Source of the DNA: Myxococcales bacterium
Lineage (GTDB): Bacteria > Myxococcota_A > Polyangia > Polyangiales > GCA-016699535
DNA length: 64,000 nt
Assembly (NCBI GenBank): GCA_020633325.1
Contig: JACKDX010000002.1
Span: forward strand, 124,001-188,000
Direction: 5' to 3'
The notes under the pieces were generated by a model. That model was not told where the DNA came from, ran no database searches, and saw only the letters and a list, made by a program, of their open reading frames with translations. The first letter of the stretch is position 1, and every line of letters starts with the position of its first letter. Both the position numbers and the translations under genes were made by a program. Shown piece by piece: positions 1 through 8,902 of the stretch.

Positions 1-1019
1 AGCACCATCTCTGCTTCGGTGAAACTGAGGGCATGGAAGTCATCCACCAACACGTGCTCAAAACGCTGCTGTAACGTTTCGCGCACCGTGCCCTGGGCCT
101 TAGTCAGTGTTGCTGCCTGCTCAGAAATATCCCACGGATCAAGTAGATTGTGGCGCAACTTAATGGCCTGAAATTGGGCCGTAACAGGCACGAGTTCCTC
201 CCTCAAACGGTCCCGCATCTCGGATTGCACGCCCACGACATACGTATCCAGCACTGACTTCAGATCATTGCGCATGGATAAGACAATGTTTCGCTCAATC
301 CCTCCAAGGCTTGGCGCTTTGCCGCGCCAGCGCCAAGATGAGCACCCGCTTAATAGGCACAGCTCTCGTCTGATCAGGTCGTCATCTGCAGTACCAAGTG
401 ATCGACGACGGCCGATACGTTCATAGCTACGCGCAATGTCGACGAGATTCTTCCCGAGGAAGTCTTCTGTATCATTACCAAGCTGCGTCGCCACCGCATG
501 CAGAGCCCTCATCCGTTCAAAGAGGTTGTCGAGGACGCTTGCATCCACACGGCGCGCGGAACCGTTGACCTCGCGCGACTGATGTCGCCGAAGCGCGAGT
601 TGCCAGCTGAGCTCTACAAGCCTGTCGTATCCAGAAGGTGCGCCATAGCGCGCCGGCTTCGTCAACAACACATGACGCACGCCCGGCGGAAGCCTAGAAG
701 AGACGGCGGCAAGCCATGTGTCTAATACCTCCTTAAGGAGCGCGCGACTCTCGGTCGGTGATATTGTAGTGAAGTCTAAAGACACGTCGGCGAGTTCGGG
801 AAAGTCTCTGAGTATGTTCTCTGCGACTTCTCGAACACTGCCGATGCACAGGTCGGATTGTTGCACATCGAGCGCGGCCCTTATCGATTGTGCAGCCTCG
901 GACGATCGGGCTATGACAAGGACAGCGCCCAAAGGGCGGGCCTCGATAAGGGCAGAAATGCGCTCCTTCAACCAGACGGTCTTTCCTGTTCCCAGGGCAC
1001 CTTCACGAATTAGTGTCAC
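1..1019 (-). CDS. UvrD/Rep-family helicase, AddA-like (3' end outside window)
   Basis: Open reading frame on the minus strand with no stop from a GTG at 1019 to the window edge, about 339 codons seen. The N-terminus carries a Walker A motif, 'GALGTGKT', at about residues 7-14. Close to position 1 there is a Walker-B-like 'VLVDDFHALSFTEAE', in the place where UvrD-type helicases have 'VDEFQD'. The GTG overlaps the TGA of the upstream nuclease gene (GTGA), so the two are translationally coupled. I read the pair as an AddAB/RecBCD-like double-strand-break resection enzyme, with this subunit as the ATP-dependent motor. The C-terminal helicase motifs and any nuclease domain lie outside the window. 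The 'DDFH' in place of 'DEFQ' is somewhat divergent. Family call good; exact subfamily uncertain. Confidence 0.72.
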   Translation of the reverse strand, partial: MTLIREGALGTGKTVWLKERISALIEARPLGAVLVIARSSEAAQSIRAALDVQQSDLCIGSVREVAENILRDFPELADVSLDFTTISPTESRALLKEVLDTWLAAVSSRLPPGVRHVLLTKPARYGAPSGYDRLVELSWQLALRRHQSREVNGSARRVDASVLDNLFERMRALHAVATQLGNDTEDFLGKNLVDIARSYERIGRRRSLGTADDDLIRRELCLLSGCSSWRWRGKAPSLGGIERNIVLSMRNDLKSVLDTYVVGVQSEMRDRLREELVPVTAQFQAIKLRHNLLDPWDISEQAATLTKAQGTVRETLQQRFEHVLVDDFHALSFTEAEMV

Positions 1020-3337
1020 AGGGCCTTCCGGAGTTGGGACAGGGCGGGAAGATTCTTGCTGCTGCGGCGAGTTCGGGCGCGCACTTCTTCGTCGGGCCCG
1101 CAGATGGTTTGGTAATCGCAAAAGCGGCAGCGGCCGCTCAGCGGATCGGCCACAAATATCCCGCCGCTAAGTCCCTCATCGAGCGCACGCGCGAGCAGCA
1201 CGACGCTGTTCCGCGCTTCTTCTGTCAAAGGCACCCAGGTCTCGGCGAAGTCTGCGGGCGAGGTGCAGTAATAGAGGCGCCCGCCTAGAATTCGGTGGTC
1301 TTCAAAAAGTTTTTCAAGCGCCAGGGCGTAAATGACCGGTTGCAGAACCTCTCCGCCGTGGGTTACCAAGCCATTTTTATGGCGCGCTCTGCCGGTCTTA
1401 AAATCGGTGGCGCGGATGGAGCCCGACACATGCCTCTCCACGAGATCGATAGCACCCCGTATCTTCAGCCCAGCATCTAGGGAAATAGGCTGCTTCACAC
1501 TTTGGGGATCTTGGATACCACGTCCTGGCAATCCAAACGAAAGTTCAAACAACCATGGTTGCCACATCTCCTCCTTGGCGGAATGTTCAAGCCATGCTTC
1601 AAGATCTGCATGAATCTCCGAAAGCTCTTCTTCCCAAATCGACAACGAGAGCGGAGATAATGCGCGCGCGTATCGAAAACTCACCGCGTCATGAATATTT
1701 TTAAGGACCCGTTTGGGCTCCCTTAGGCGATCAGATGCCAACGGCAGTAGGCCGTCGCGGCTACAGGCGGTCAAAAACTCAAAAAGCACTTCATGTACGA
1801 GGCTTCCGCGCTCAAGCGCATCGAGAAACAGTATGCGTCTGGGCTTCGTGGGTGGTTTCAGGCCTACAATGGCTTGAAGGAAGAAGCGATAGGGACACGC
1901 AGCAAGTTGTTGTAAAGCAGTGGGGGAATATGCGCGATGTTCGGGGCGGTGCGCTTGTAAGATTTGCTTTGCAGGTGGCGAGGGACTTGCGAAGCCGTCC
2001 GCTGAACTCCATGGTCCCTTGCGCCATCGGAGTGCGCGGTTACGAAGCGCGCGCGCTACATGCGGGTATTCGGCCAGCAAAAAGCGCGCTCGACCTTGGT
2101 TGGTGTCATCCTTTGGGTCGTGAGAGATCTCGCGCAGAAATGCGAGAGCATACTCGGTGCCATGTGTCGCCTCCATTTGCGCATTATGTGCGTTTCCATC
2201 CTGGGGCGTCTCCGCGGCGGCGCAGGATAGAATCACATCGAAGTGGTAGCCGCTGAGGCTCGCGGGATCACCAAGACATACGCTCCCGTAGCGAGGCTGC
2301 GATGTTGGGACAATGTCTGTGGCAATCTCGGATGAGAGCCGATAGAGAACATCGCCCAAGGAGACGGGGACGTCGTCTTCTAAAGGGCGCAGTGCGCGCA
2401 AACGTCTGACGAGGGGCCTCGGTGCAGTAAGGGCAGCGTTCGCCACGTGTTCGAGAGCCTCAAGCCACTCTCGCCATAGAAGACCATCTTTCAGTCGGCC
2501 GAGCACCGTTAATAGGGGCACAAGAACGAGCGCCAGGGTCTCATCGTCAAGTTGATGCCACGCTTGGAGATCGCGGGGCACGCCTTTCTCTACCAAGAGC
2601 CGGTCAAAGGCGGGCGCATCCATCTGCGACGTGAGCGCGAGATAATCGCGTAGCGGCTCGTGTGCAAAACGCTCGTGTTTAAAGCGCAAGAGCGCCAAAA
2701 TGGCCTTACCTTCGAGGGAGGGCAGGGGCGTCCCCGGCAACACATGGACGGGAATCTCGGCACGAGCAAGCGCGCTTCGCACCTGTGCCGCCATCATCGA
2801 GTTTTGATGCAGTGTAACTGCCATACGGTCAAATGCTATGCCTCGTGAGGCATAACGAAGCAGTGTGCGTGGGAGCTCGGTTACGGAAACTGACGCTCCG
2901 AGGTCGAGAGAATGAACCTCTTGCCGGAGCATCATGACCGGCGAGCACTGATGCAGGAACGCCTCGATGAACGCCTGCTCGTCATTTGTGGCCCCGGCCA
3001 AGTGCCAGAGCAAACATGGACCAAAGAACGCTTTCTTCGCGCCAGAGTTCGGTAAGGCCCGGATGGCGGCGGCGTAACACTCGCTGGGTCGGCGTGCTCC
3101 CGTTGGGCGATGTCCTTGTGAAAGCACGATGGCCGTGGCCAACTCCAGAGGCGTCTGACATTTCCAGCCCATTAGAAAGCCAAGGCGCAGAGCCATTCTG
3201 CGAAGGAGCTCCAGACCGGCACCTTCATTTGAGGCGATAATGAGCAGCGGCATCGAGGGGTCTTGTTGCCCGAGCCATTGGCAGGCCTCCTCGATACTTT
3301 GCGCGGAGGATGCGCATGGTGCGCTCACGGGCAACAC
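1016..3337 (-). CDS. PD-(D/E)XK nuclease-family protein, AddB/RecB-like
   Basis: 773 aa with a GTG start. The C-terminal 150 residues hold the RecB-type nuclease signature: 'GAIDLV' with D631, 'TDFKTGR' with D645 and K647, and 'QPVIY' with Q666 and Y670. A cysteine cluster follows, 'CRFCDYQTIC' from residue 737, like the iron-sulfur staple of AddB and Cas4-type nucleases. The N-terminal two thirds look like a degenerate helicase scaffold, as in AddB; I see no Walker A motif there. It overlaps the downstream UvrD-like helicase by 4 nt. Likely role: nuclease subunit of a double-strand-break end-resection complex in the cytoplasm. It is shorter than Bacillus AddB (about 1160 aa), so it may be a reduced form. 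Confidence 0.75.
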   Translation of the reverse strand: MLPVSAPCASSAQSIEEACQWLGQQDPSMPLLIIASNEGAGLELLRRMALRLGFLMGWKCQTPLELATAIVLSQGHRPTGARRPSECYAAAIRALPNSGAKKAFFGPCLLWHLAGATNDEQAFIEAFLHQCSPVMMLRQEVHSLDLGASVSVTELPRTLLRYASRGIAFDRMAVTLHQNSMMAAQVRSALARAEIPVHVLPGTPLPSLEGKAILALLRFKHERFAHEPLRDYLALTSQMDAPAFDRLLVEKGVPRDLQAWHQLDDETLALVLVPLLTVLGRLKDGLLWREWLEALEHVANAALTAPRPLVRRLRALRPLEDDVPVSLGDVLYRLSSEIATDIVPTSQPRYGSVCLGDPASLSGYHFDVILSCAAAETPQDGNAHNAQMEATHGTEYALAFLREISHDPKDDTNQGRARFLLAEYPHVARALRNRALRWRKGPWSSADGFASPSPPAKQILQAHRPEHRAYSPTALQQLAACPYRFFLQAIVGLKPPTKPRRILFLDALERGSLVHEVLFEFLTACSRDGLLPLASDRLREPKRVLKNIHDAVSFRYARALSPLSLSIWEEELSEIHADLEAWLEHSAKEEMWQPWLFELSFGLPGRGIQDPQSVKQPISLDAGLKIRGAIDLVERHVSGSIRATDFKTGRARHKNGLVTHGGEVLQPVIYALALEKLFEDHRILGGRLYYCTSPADFAETWVPLTEEARNSVVLLARALDEGLSGGIFVADPLSGRCRFCDYQTICGPDEEVRARTRRSSKNLPALSQLRKAL

Positions 3338-3344
3338 GAACCGC

Positions 3345-4100
3345 CTAGCAGAAATCGAGCGGGGTACAAGCGCCCCATTCCGAGGTGCTCAGACATTTAC
3401 ACGACGCGCCACAGGTGTAACCTTCCCGCTCCGGGAAGTCCCGGCGCGTGCCCATAGGATAGCAGGTTCCATTATCCATGCAGCCCGTGCAGACGCACGC
3501 GTAGCCTGAGGTAGAATCGCCCTCGCATTCTTGGCCGGTGGTGGTGCAGTTACTGCATTCATCTCCGCAACAATTGTCCGCGTTATGCACAGGTGGCGGT
3601 GTGGACGGGGGGGGACCTTCCGTATCGTCGGGAGGCTCGGGCTTCGTGAGCCCGCAGCTACCGTGCACCACGTCACATTCAAGAGGCAAAGATCCAGCGG
3701 CGCGCATCTCCTCTAACGTCTGCGTTCGTTGGGTTGCACAGGCTTGCTCGATGGGAAGACAGTCAGCGGCGGTTTTACAACCAGGGTTGCGGGCACAACC
3801 CACATCCGCGCATTGAGCATACTGTAAGCAGTAGTTCGGGGTGACAGTGCCGATATCGGGATCGACGGAACTCGGACTACAAACGCCATCGACGCAGTTA
3901 TAATCGGACCGGCAAAGCTCTCCACAGTCGCCGCAGTTAGACGGATCGAAGCGAACGTACTTCCATTGTTGCACCTTCGCGCACCATTTCTCTCCGTTTT
4001 GCCTGAAAAGATCGCGGTCAACCTGGATGCTGGGATCGCTACAGCTGCTTCCCAGTGCGAGCGCCATCAACGCCAGGCCAAGTAGGTGCATAGCCTTCAT
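3345..4100 (-). CDS. Cys-rich secreted lipoprotein, Stig1-like
   Basis: 251 aa. An N-terminal signal peptide ends in a lipobox-like 'LGSSC' at about residue 20, so this is probably an outer-membrane or periplasmic lipoprotein. The mature part is cysteine-rich with spaced motifs such as 'NCGDCGELCRSDYNCVDGVC', which resemble the Stig1-like and disulfide-rich modules common in myxobacterial surface proteins, and then 'CCGDECSNC'. A Pro-rich linker lies near the middle. It ends 7 nt before the nuclease gene start and may be transcribed with it, though a functional link to DNA repair is not evident. Function unknown. Confidence 0.6.
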   Translation of the reverse strand: MKAMHLLGLALMALALGSSCSDPSIQVDRDLFRQNGEKWCAKVQQWKYVRFDPSNCGDCGELCRSDYNCVDGVCSPSSVDPDIGTVTPNYCLQYAQCADVGCARNPGCKTAADCLPIEQACATQRTQTLEEMRAAGSLPLECDVVHGSCGLTKPEPPDDTEGPPPSTPPPVHNADNCCGDECSNCTTTGQECEGDSTSGYACVCTGCMDNGTCYPMGTRRDFPEREGYTCGASCKCLSTSEWGACTPLDFC

Positions 4101-4188
4101 CTAGCAATTATAGCTACGTTTCTTTACCCGTCGAGCCCTTTGTCACGGATCTCCAAAGATTTCCGCGGGATAGAAGCCAAGGCCGGGG

Positions 4189-5112
4189 CTATTTCAACGC
4201 TTCGGCGCCGCCAATGATTTCCATGAGTTCCTTGGTGATGGCGGCCTGCCGTGCCCGATTGAATTTCAACGATAGTCGATCGATCATATCGGAGGCGTTG
4301 CGGGTGGCGTTGTCCATGGCCGTCATGCGCGCGCCGTGTTCGGAGGCGACTGACTCTAGGAGCGCGCGAAAGATCTGCGTTTGGACGTACATGCTTATCA
4401 GCCGATCAAGAAGCGCCCGTTTGTTGGGCTCGTAGATGAAGTCCACCTCATTGCGGTTTGAAGAATCCATTTCGGGCTTGACTGGAAGCAAGGGCTCGAT
4501 CACCACTTGTTGCGTAATGGCGCTCTTGAACTCATTGTATATCAAATAGACGGCATCGAGTTCCGGCTGCACCGATTCCGTATCCTCCAGACTGGATAAC
4601 GAGCCAAGTTCGGGGTCAAACAAGGGAGCATACGCCTTGATGACGGTTTGGCCGATCTCGTTGGCTTTCGCCAACGTGAGGTTGTCGAAAACATGACGAA
4701 ATTCCTGCCGAATACTGGCGCCTCTCCTCGCGAAGTAATCGCGCCCTTTTCGGCCGATCACGGCGACCGACACCTGCTTGCCCTCGCCCTCGAGCCGCTT
4801 AAGCAGTTGATAGGCTGCCTTGTTGATGCTGGCGCTAAAAGCACCCGCCAACCCGCGGTCGCTGGTCAATATGACCAAAAGAACACGTTGCTCTTCCCTC
4901 GTTGCAAGGAGGGGATGGGCTTCTGCACCGCCGGCTCGCGCGGCAACACTCGCCAATACGGCTTTGGTTTCGAGGGCATAGGGACGAAGCTCCAAGATGC
5001 GCTGCTGAGCCTTCCGCAATCGCGCTGCAGCTACCATTTTCATGGCTTTGGTGATTTTTTGCGTATTCTTGACGCTTGAGATGCGCTTTCTAATGATCTT
5101 GAGACCGCTCAT
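4189..5112 (-). CDS. atpG: F1Fo ATP synthase subunit gamma
   Basis: 307 aa, against the usual 285-295. The N-terminus has the canonical start of the gamma rotor, 'KRISSVKNTQKITKAMKMVA', and the C-terminus carries 'MTAMDNATRNASDMI' and 'ELMEIIGGAEAL'. These are the conserved N- and C-terminal helices forming the coiled-coil rotor shaft inside the alpha3beta3 ring. The start ATG overlaps the atpA stop (ATGA). It is the last atp gene here: atpD (beta) and atpC (epsilon), which usually follow, are absent, and a lipoprotein gene lies downstream. Confidence 0.97.
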   Translation of the reverse strand: MSGLKIIRKRISSVKNTQKITKAMKMVAAARLRKAQQRILELRPYALETKAVLASVAARAGGAEAHPLLATREEQRVLLVILTSDRGLAGAFSASINKAAYQLLKRLEGEGKQVSVAVIGRKGRDYFARRGASIRQEFRHVFDNLTLAKANEIGQTVIKAYAPLFDPELGSLSSLEDTESVQPELDAVYLIYNEFKSAITQQVVIEPLLPVKPEMDSSNRNEVDFIYEPNKRALLDRLISMYVQTQIFRALLESVASEHGARMTAMDNATRNASDMIDRLSLKFNRARQAAITKELMEIIGGAEALK

Positions 5113-6770
5113 GCTGAGAGCTTCTCCTCGACCTCAAAGAGGCCAGCAAATCCTTTTATAGCAGTGCTGAGGGATGCTTTGACTTCATCCGTTAATGTTT
5201 TCTGTTCACGGATGGCATCGAGCACTTGAGGATGCTTGGCTTTGACAAACGACACCAGCTCCCGCTCATAACGACGCAATACGCTCACAGGGTAATCATC
5301 GATAAAGCCGTTCGTTGCGGCGAAAATGATCAATACCTGCTCTTCCACCGGCATCGGAACGTATTGATCTTGCTTGAGAATCTCCACCAGCCGTTGTCCG
5401 CGTGCCAACTGGCGTTGGGTTGCTTTGTCCAGATCTGATGCAAATTGCGCGAAAGCGGCCATTTCGCGGAACTGCGCCAGCTCGAGACGCAACGTGCCTG
5501 CAATTTGCTTCATGGCTTTGATCTGGGCATTACCGCCGACGCGGGAGACGGAGATACCGACGTTGATGGCTGGGCGTACGCCCGAGAAAAACAGATCCGA
5601 TTCCAAGAAGATCTGCCCATCGGTGATAGAAATGACGTTGGTGGGAATATATGCTGAAACGTCACCCGCCTGGGTCTCGATGATCGGAAGCGCGGTAAGC
5701 GAACCGCCAGAATCTGGCAACTTCTTGACCTCACATGTGCTTCCTTGGCGTTTGGCCGCTTCCAACGCAGCCTCATGACCTTGGGGACCCACATATATTT
5801 TGCTGGCAACTGAACGTGAGGGCTCGGTGCCTTTGTCGACGACGACCCACTCATCCGCCATCTTTGCAGCACGCTCGAGCAGGCGACTGTGGAGATAAAA
5901 GACGTCGCCAGGATAGGCTTCGCGGCCCGGAGGGCGCCGGAGCAAAAGAGAGAGCTGTCGGTACGCGACAGCTTGCTTCGACAGATCATCGTAGATGACC
6001 AGCACGTGCTCGCCTCGGTCGCGAAAATACTCCCCCATGGCACAGCCGGTATAGGGCGCGATAAATAGCAATGGCGCCATCTCCGATGCATTGGCCATTA
6101 CAATGGTCGTATACTCCATGGCGCCCTGGTGTGTGAGCTTGTCGACCACCTGAGCCACAGTGGATTGCTTTTGTCCGATGGCCACGTAGATGCAATGCAT
6201 GTTTTGGCCTTTTTGATTGATGATGGCATCCACGGCAACAGCCGTTTTCCCCGTTTGCCGATCTCCAATAATTAGCTCGCGTTGACCGCGTCCCACTGGA
6301 ATCATGGAGTCAATGGCTTTGATGCCCGTTTGCATTGGCTCGGTGACGGGCTGCCGGGCTACAATCCCGGGCGCCTTGATCTCCACGCGCCGCCGTTCGG
6401 ATGCCACGATGGGTCCTTTCCCATCGATGGGATTACCCAACGCATCGACTACACGGCCGAGGAGCCCCGGCCCGACAGGCACGTCGATGATGCGACCGGT
6501 TCGCTTGACTGTATCGCCTTCTTTAATATGTGCGTCTGAGCCCAAAAGTGCCACGCCCACGTTTTCTTCTTCGAGGTTGAGTACCATGCCCATTAGGTTA
6601 CCGGGAAACTCCAACAGCTCGCCGGCCATGGCACCCTCAAGACCATGTACCCGGGCAATTCCATCACCTACGGTGAGAATCGATCCGGTTTCAGTGATTG
6701 CAACTTGAGCGTCATAGGAGGCAATATGTTTTTTTATAATTTCAGAAATTTCTTCCGTACGAACTTGCAT
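5109..6770 (-). CDS. atpA: F1Fo ATP synthase subunit alpha
   Basis: About 553 aa from the ATG at 6770; an in-frame TTG one codon upstream is less likely because GAGGT lies 6 nt before the ATG. The protein forms the non-catalytic nucleotide-binding subunits of the F1 head. The P-loop 'GDRQTGKT' lies at about residue 170. The alpha signature 'PAINVGISVSRVGG' and the N-terminal 'GDGIARVHGLEGAMAGELLEF' block are present. The length is slightly above the usual 500-515, with a long C-terminal tail ending in an acidic helix. The gene sits 22 nt downstream of atpH and overlaps atpG by 4 nt. Confidence 0.97.
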   Translation of the reverse strand: MQVRTEEISEIIKKHIASYDAQVAITETGSILTVGDGIARVHGLEGAMAGELLEFPGNLMGMVLNLEEENVGVALLGSDAHIKEGDTVKRTGRIIDVPVGPGLLGRVVDALGNPIDGKGPIVASERRRVEIKAPGIVARQPVTEPMQTGIKAIDSMIPVGRGQRELIIGDRQTGKTAVAVDAIINQKGQNMHCIYVAIGQKQSTVAQVVDKLTHQGAMEYTTIVMANASEMAPLLFIAPYTGCAMGEYFRDRGEHVLVIYDDLSKQAVAYRQLSLLLRRPPGREAYPGDVFYLHSRLLERAAKMADEWVVVDKGTEPSRSVASKIYVGPQGHEAALEAAKRQGSTCEVKKLPDSGGSLTALPIIETQAGDVSAYIPTNVISITDGQIFLESDLFFSGVRPAINVGISVSRVGGNAQIKAMKQIAGTLRLELAQFREMAAFAQFASDLDKATQRQLARGQRLVEILKQDQYVPMPVEEQVLIIFAATNGFIDDYPVSVLRRYERELVSFVKAKHPQVLDAIREQKTLTDEVKASLSTAIKGFAGLFEVEEKLSA

Positions 6771-6792
6771 CAAATACCTCGTCCTCTTGTGA

Positions 6793-7335
6793 TTAGCCTT
6801 GGCTCCCTAAGAGCTGTTCCCGAAGCTGTAGAAGCTGACCTTGCGCGCTTCCGTCAAAGACCCGATCGCCTACGCGGGTTATGACGCCGGCGATCACGGA
6901 TGGATCGACACGCTTCTCTATGACCACGTGTTTCCCGGTTACGTGCTCCAAGCGTTGCTGCAGCTGGTCATAGTATGGCTCGGGCAGTGGCACTGCTGAG
7001 ACCACCTCGGCATGAACCTTCCCCAAACGTGCTTCCGTCAAGCGCCGGAACGCAACTGCCAAAGCAGGTATAATCTTCATCCGGCTGCGGTCAGAAAGCA
7101 GGCGGAGCAGATTGCGCACCAAAACTGCGCCTTGCACACGATTCACGATATCGTCGATGATGGCACGCCGCTGCTCAGCATCAAACTTCGGGTTACTGAA
7201 CACGTCGCGCAGGCTCGAGCTCTTGCGCCAAAGTTCTGAAAGCCCTTTGAGCTGCATATCCACGTCTTCGAGCCTGTCCTGCTCTTTTGCAAGCTCAAAA
7301 AGGGCATTGGCGTAACGTTGGGCCACGATAGACAT
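6793..7335 (-). CDS. atpH: F1Fo ATP synthase subunit delta
   Basis: 180 aa, normal for the OSCP/delta family. The N-terminal 'RYANALFELAKEQ' matches the conserved 'RYAkALfelA' start of AtpH. The C-terminus has the family's 'IEKRVDPSVIAGVITRVGDRVFDGS' region (seen as two adjoining motifs), which packs on the top of F1 and joins it to the b/b' stalk. The start ATG directly abuts the atpF stop. Part of the cluster b'-b-delta-alpha-gamma on the minus strand. Confidence 0.95.
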   Translation of the reverse strand: MSIVAQRYANALFELAKEQDRLEDVDMQLKGLSELWRKSSSLRDVFSNPKFDAEQRRAIIDDIVNRVQGAVLVRNLLRLLSDRSRMKIIPALAVAFRRLTEARLGKVHAEVVSAVPLPEPYYDQLQQRLEHVTGKHVVIEKRVDPSVIAGVITRVGDRVFDGSAQGQLLQLREQLLGSQG

Positions 7336-7863
7336 CTAGTTTTCCTGGCCCTCAGGTTGAATTTTGGAGAGTTGGTCGAGATAGTGTTGCGCGGATTTCT
7401 GTTGCTCGGCAGCGGTACTTTCGGCCAACACGGAAGCGGCTTTGCTGATGGCGGCTTCCACGGTTTCTTGAATAAGATCGATGCGTAACTGCTTCAGTCG
7501 TTGCTCGATGAGAAACTGCGTCTCCTGCCTCATACGCGCCGCTTTGCCTTCTGCGTCCGCCACGATGCGGTCCCGTTCGAGCTCGCCGGCTTGAATCATC
7601 TCGGCGCGAAGTGAGGCGAGGGCGTGGTCCAAGTCTCCCAAGCGTTTTGTGTACTCGGCGTGCTTTGCCTCGGCGTCTGCTTTGATGCGCGCCGCTTCCT
7701 GAAGACTGGATTGGATGAGCGCACGTCGTGTCTCGAGAAAGGCAATGAGAGGCTTGCGTCCCATGCGCCAGAAAATCGCGAGCAACAAAATGAAGTTGAG
7801 CACCAGTGCCCAAAACTCCAAGGAATAAAACACTTGGGTGAGTGTTCCTGAGTGGCCTTCCAT
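7336..7863 (-). CDS. atpF: F1Fo ATP synthase subunit b
   Basis: 175 aa from the ATG at 7863. That ATG shares one base with the stop of the upstream b' gene (TGATG), which supports it over the TTG one codon earlier. One N-terminal membrane helix at about residues 13-30, 'LEFWALVLNFILLLAIFW', is followed by a long charged, heptad-rich helix that forms the peripheral stalk. Having two b-type genes in tandem means the stalk is a b/b' heterodimer, as in Geobacter and cyanobacteria. Confidence 0.93.
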   Translation of the reverse strand: MEGHSGTLTQVFYSLEFWALVLNFILLLAIFWRMGRKPLIAFLETRRALIQSSLQEAARIKADAEAKHAEYTKRLGDLDHALASLRAEMIQAGELERDRIVADAEGKAARMRQETQFLIEQRLKQLRIDLIQETVEAAISKAASVLAESTAAEQQKSAQHYLDQLSKIQPEGQEN

Positions 7864-8324
7864 CAAACGACCTCTCGGGGCATGATCTTGGCGACAATAT
7901 CCGCGGCGAGACGGGGCATCGCGCTTTGCAGCTCTTTCCGGGCCATTTCACGCTCCACACTGAGACGCGCCTCGGTATCTGTGACGAGCTTGCGAGTCTG
8001 TTCGCGGACTTTCTCAAGGAGTGCGCGTTCCAGACGTTGTCCGTCCGCGCGTAAACGGTCGCGCTCCATCGCAGCTTGCAGCTTTACTTTTCGGAGCTGC
8101 TCTTCATAGTCATCCGCTTTTTCTTCTGCTTCTTTGGTCAAAAGATGGGCCTGTTGCCGGGCACCTTCGATGCCGGCAGTCCTCGCATCGAAAAGTGCGA
8201 TTAATGGTCGAAACACCAAAACACGAAGCACCAACAAGGTGAGGAAAAAAATACCAATCTGGATTAAAAAGGTGGGATCGAGGTCGATGACAGAACCACC
8301 CGAAGACAGTAAAGAAGGGCGCAT
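7863..8324 (-). CDS. atpF': F1Fo ATP synthase subunit b' (second b-type)
   Basis: 153 aa. One transmembrane helix at about residues 17-37, 'FLIQIGIFFLTLLVLRVLVF', leads into the typical 'RPLIALFDARTAGIEGAR' block and a long amphipathic coiled-coil helix. This is the peripheral-stalk b' subunit pairing with the b subunit encoded immediately downstream, with which it overlaps by one base. It is the first atp gene of the cluster; the membrane-ring genes atpB and atpE are not nearby. The 97-nt leader before it contains an inverted repeat (separate entry). Confidence 0.9.
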   Translation of the reverse strand: MRPSLLSSGGSVIDLDPTFLIQIGIFFLTLLVLRVLVFRPLIALFDARTAGIEGARQQAHLLTKEAEEKADDYEEQLRKVKLQAAMERDRLRADGQRLERALLEKVREQTRKLVTDTEARLSVEREMARKELQSAMPRLAADIVAKIMPREVV

Positions 8325-8332
8325 GATAGAGA

Positions 8333-8390
8333 GCCTCGCATCTGCTTGAAAAGCCGCGGTTTTGCAGTGAAAATAGCAGAAATGCGAGGC
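8333..8390 (-). repeat. Inverted repeat in the leader of the atp cluster
   Basis: Two 9-nt arms, GCCTCGCAT at 8333-8341 and ATGCGAGGC at 8382-8390, are perfect complements. Pairing continues inward for 5 bp after a 2-nt bulge (CTGCT with AGCAG). The hairpin lies between the bactofilin stop and the atpF' start, so it is transcribed ahead of the atp genes. It could be an intercistronic mRNA-stabilising or translational element, or a bactofilin terminator, although no T-run follows. Seen directly; function inferred. Confidence 0.5.
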
Positions 8391-8421
8391 TTATCTACCA
8401 GTCAGCCCTCTTAGCGTCAAG

Positions 8422-8829
8422 TCACGCGTCGCGTGCATCTGGCAAAGGGGCAGGCTCATTAATCCGCACATCCTCCATGGTGCACTTGCCTTCAAACACC
8501 ACGCCTTTTTCCATCAAAAGCTCCGGTGTATGAATATCGCCGTACACTTTGGCGGGCGTGTAAATCTCGACCAGGGTGGTAGCGGTGATGTTTCCGCGTA
8601 AGATACCCCCCCGCATGATAAGGGTTCCTACGGAAACCTGGGCACGGATGTCTGCGCCTTCGGCGAGGATCAAGGTGCCATCGCCCATGATTTCGCCTTC
8701 GACCCTGCCCTCGATGCGAACGCGATCGCTAAATGCGAGCTTTCCACTAAACTCGGTGCCTGGCCCGAGCAACGCCGTCAGCTGGCCTAGTCCGGTAAGA
8801 TCCTGTTGAGGTAGGGGGGAGGAAGCCAC
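8422..8829 (-). CDS. Bactofilin
   Basis: 135 aa. A short Pro-rich tail is followed by a run of short hydrophobic-Gly strands: 'FSGKLAFSDRVRIEGRVEGE', 'GTLILAEGADIRAQV', 'LIMRGGILRGNI' and 'VYGDIHTPELLMEKGVVFEG'. This is the right-handed beta-helix (DUF583) of bactofilins, nucleotide-independent polymer-forming cytoskeletal proteins that scaffold cell shape and polar complexes. The length is typical. It lies upstream of the atp cluster on the same strand with a 97-nt gap, so co-transcription is possible. Not assignable to a specific Myxococcus paralog from sequence alone. Confidence 0.9.
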   Translation of the reverse strand: MASSPLPQQDLTGLGQLTALLGPGTEFSGKLAFSDRVRIEGRVEGEIMGDGTLILAEGADIRAQVSVGTLIMRGGILRGNITATTLVEIYTPAKVYGDIHTPELLMEKGVVFEGKCTMEDVRINEPAPLPDARDA

Positions 8830-8902
8830 TCATCGAGTATGGACACAACTGGCCGTTCCTACAACTTAACGAAGGCTATGGCTTTGCTTAGGGCTGCTCC
8901 CG

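Noticed and set aside
1812..2256. Several 70-173-residue frames inside the nuclease gene
   Set aside because: They are shadows of the 773-residue nuclease reading, which has recognisable motifs through this stretch.
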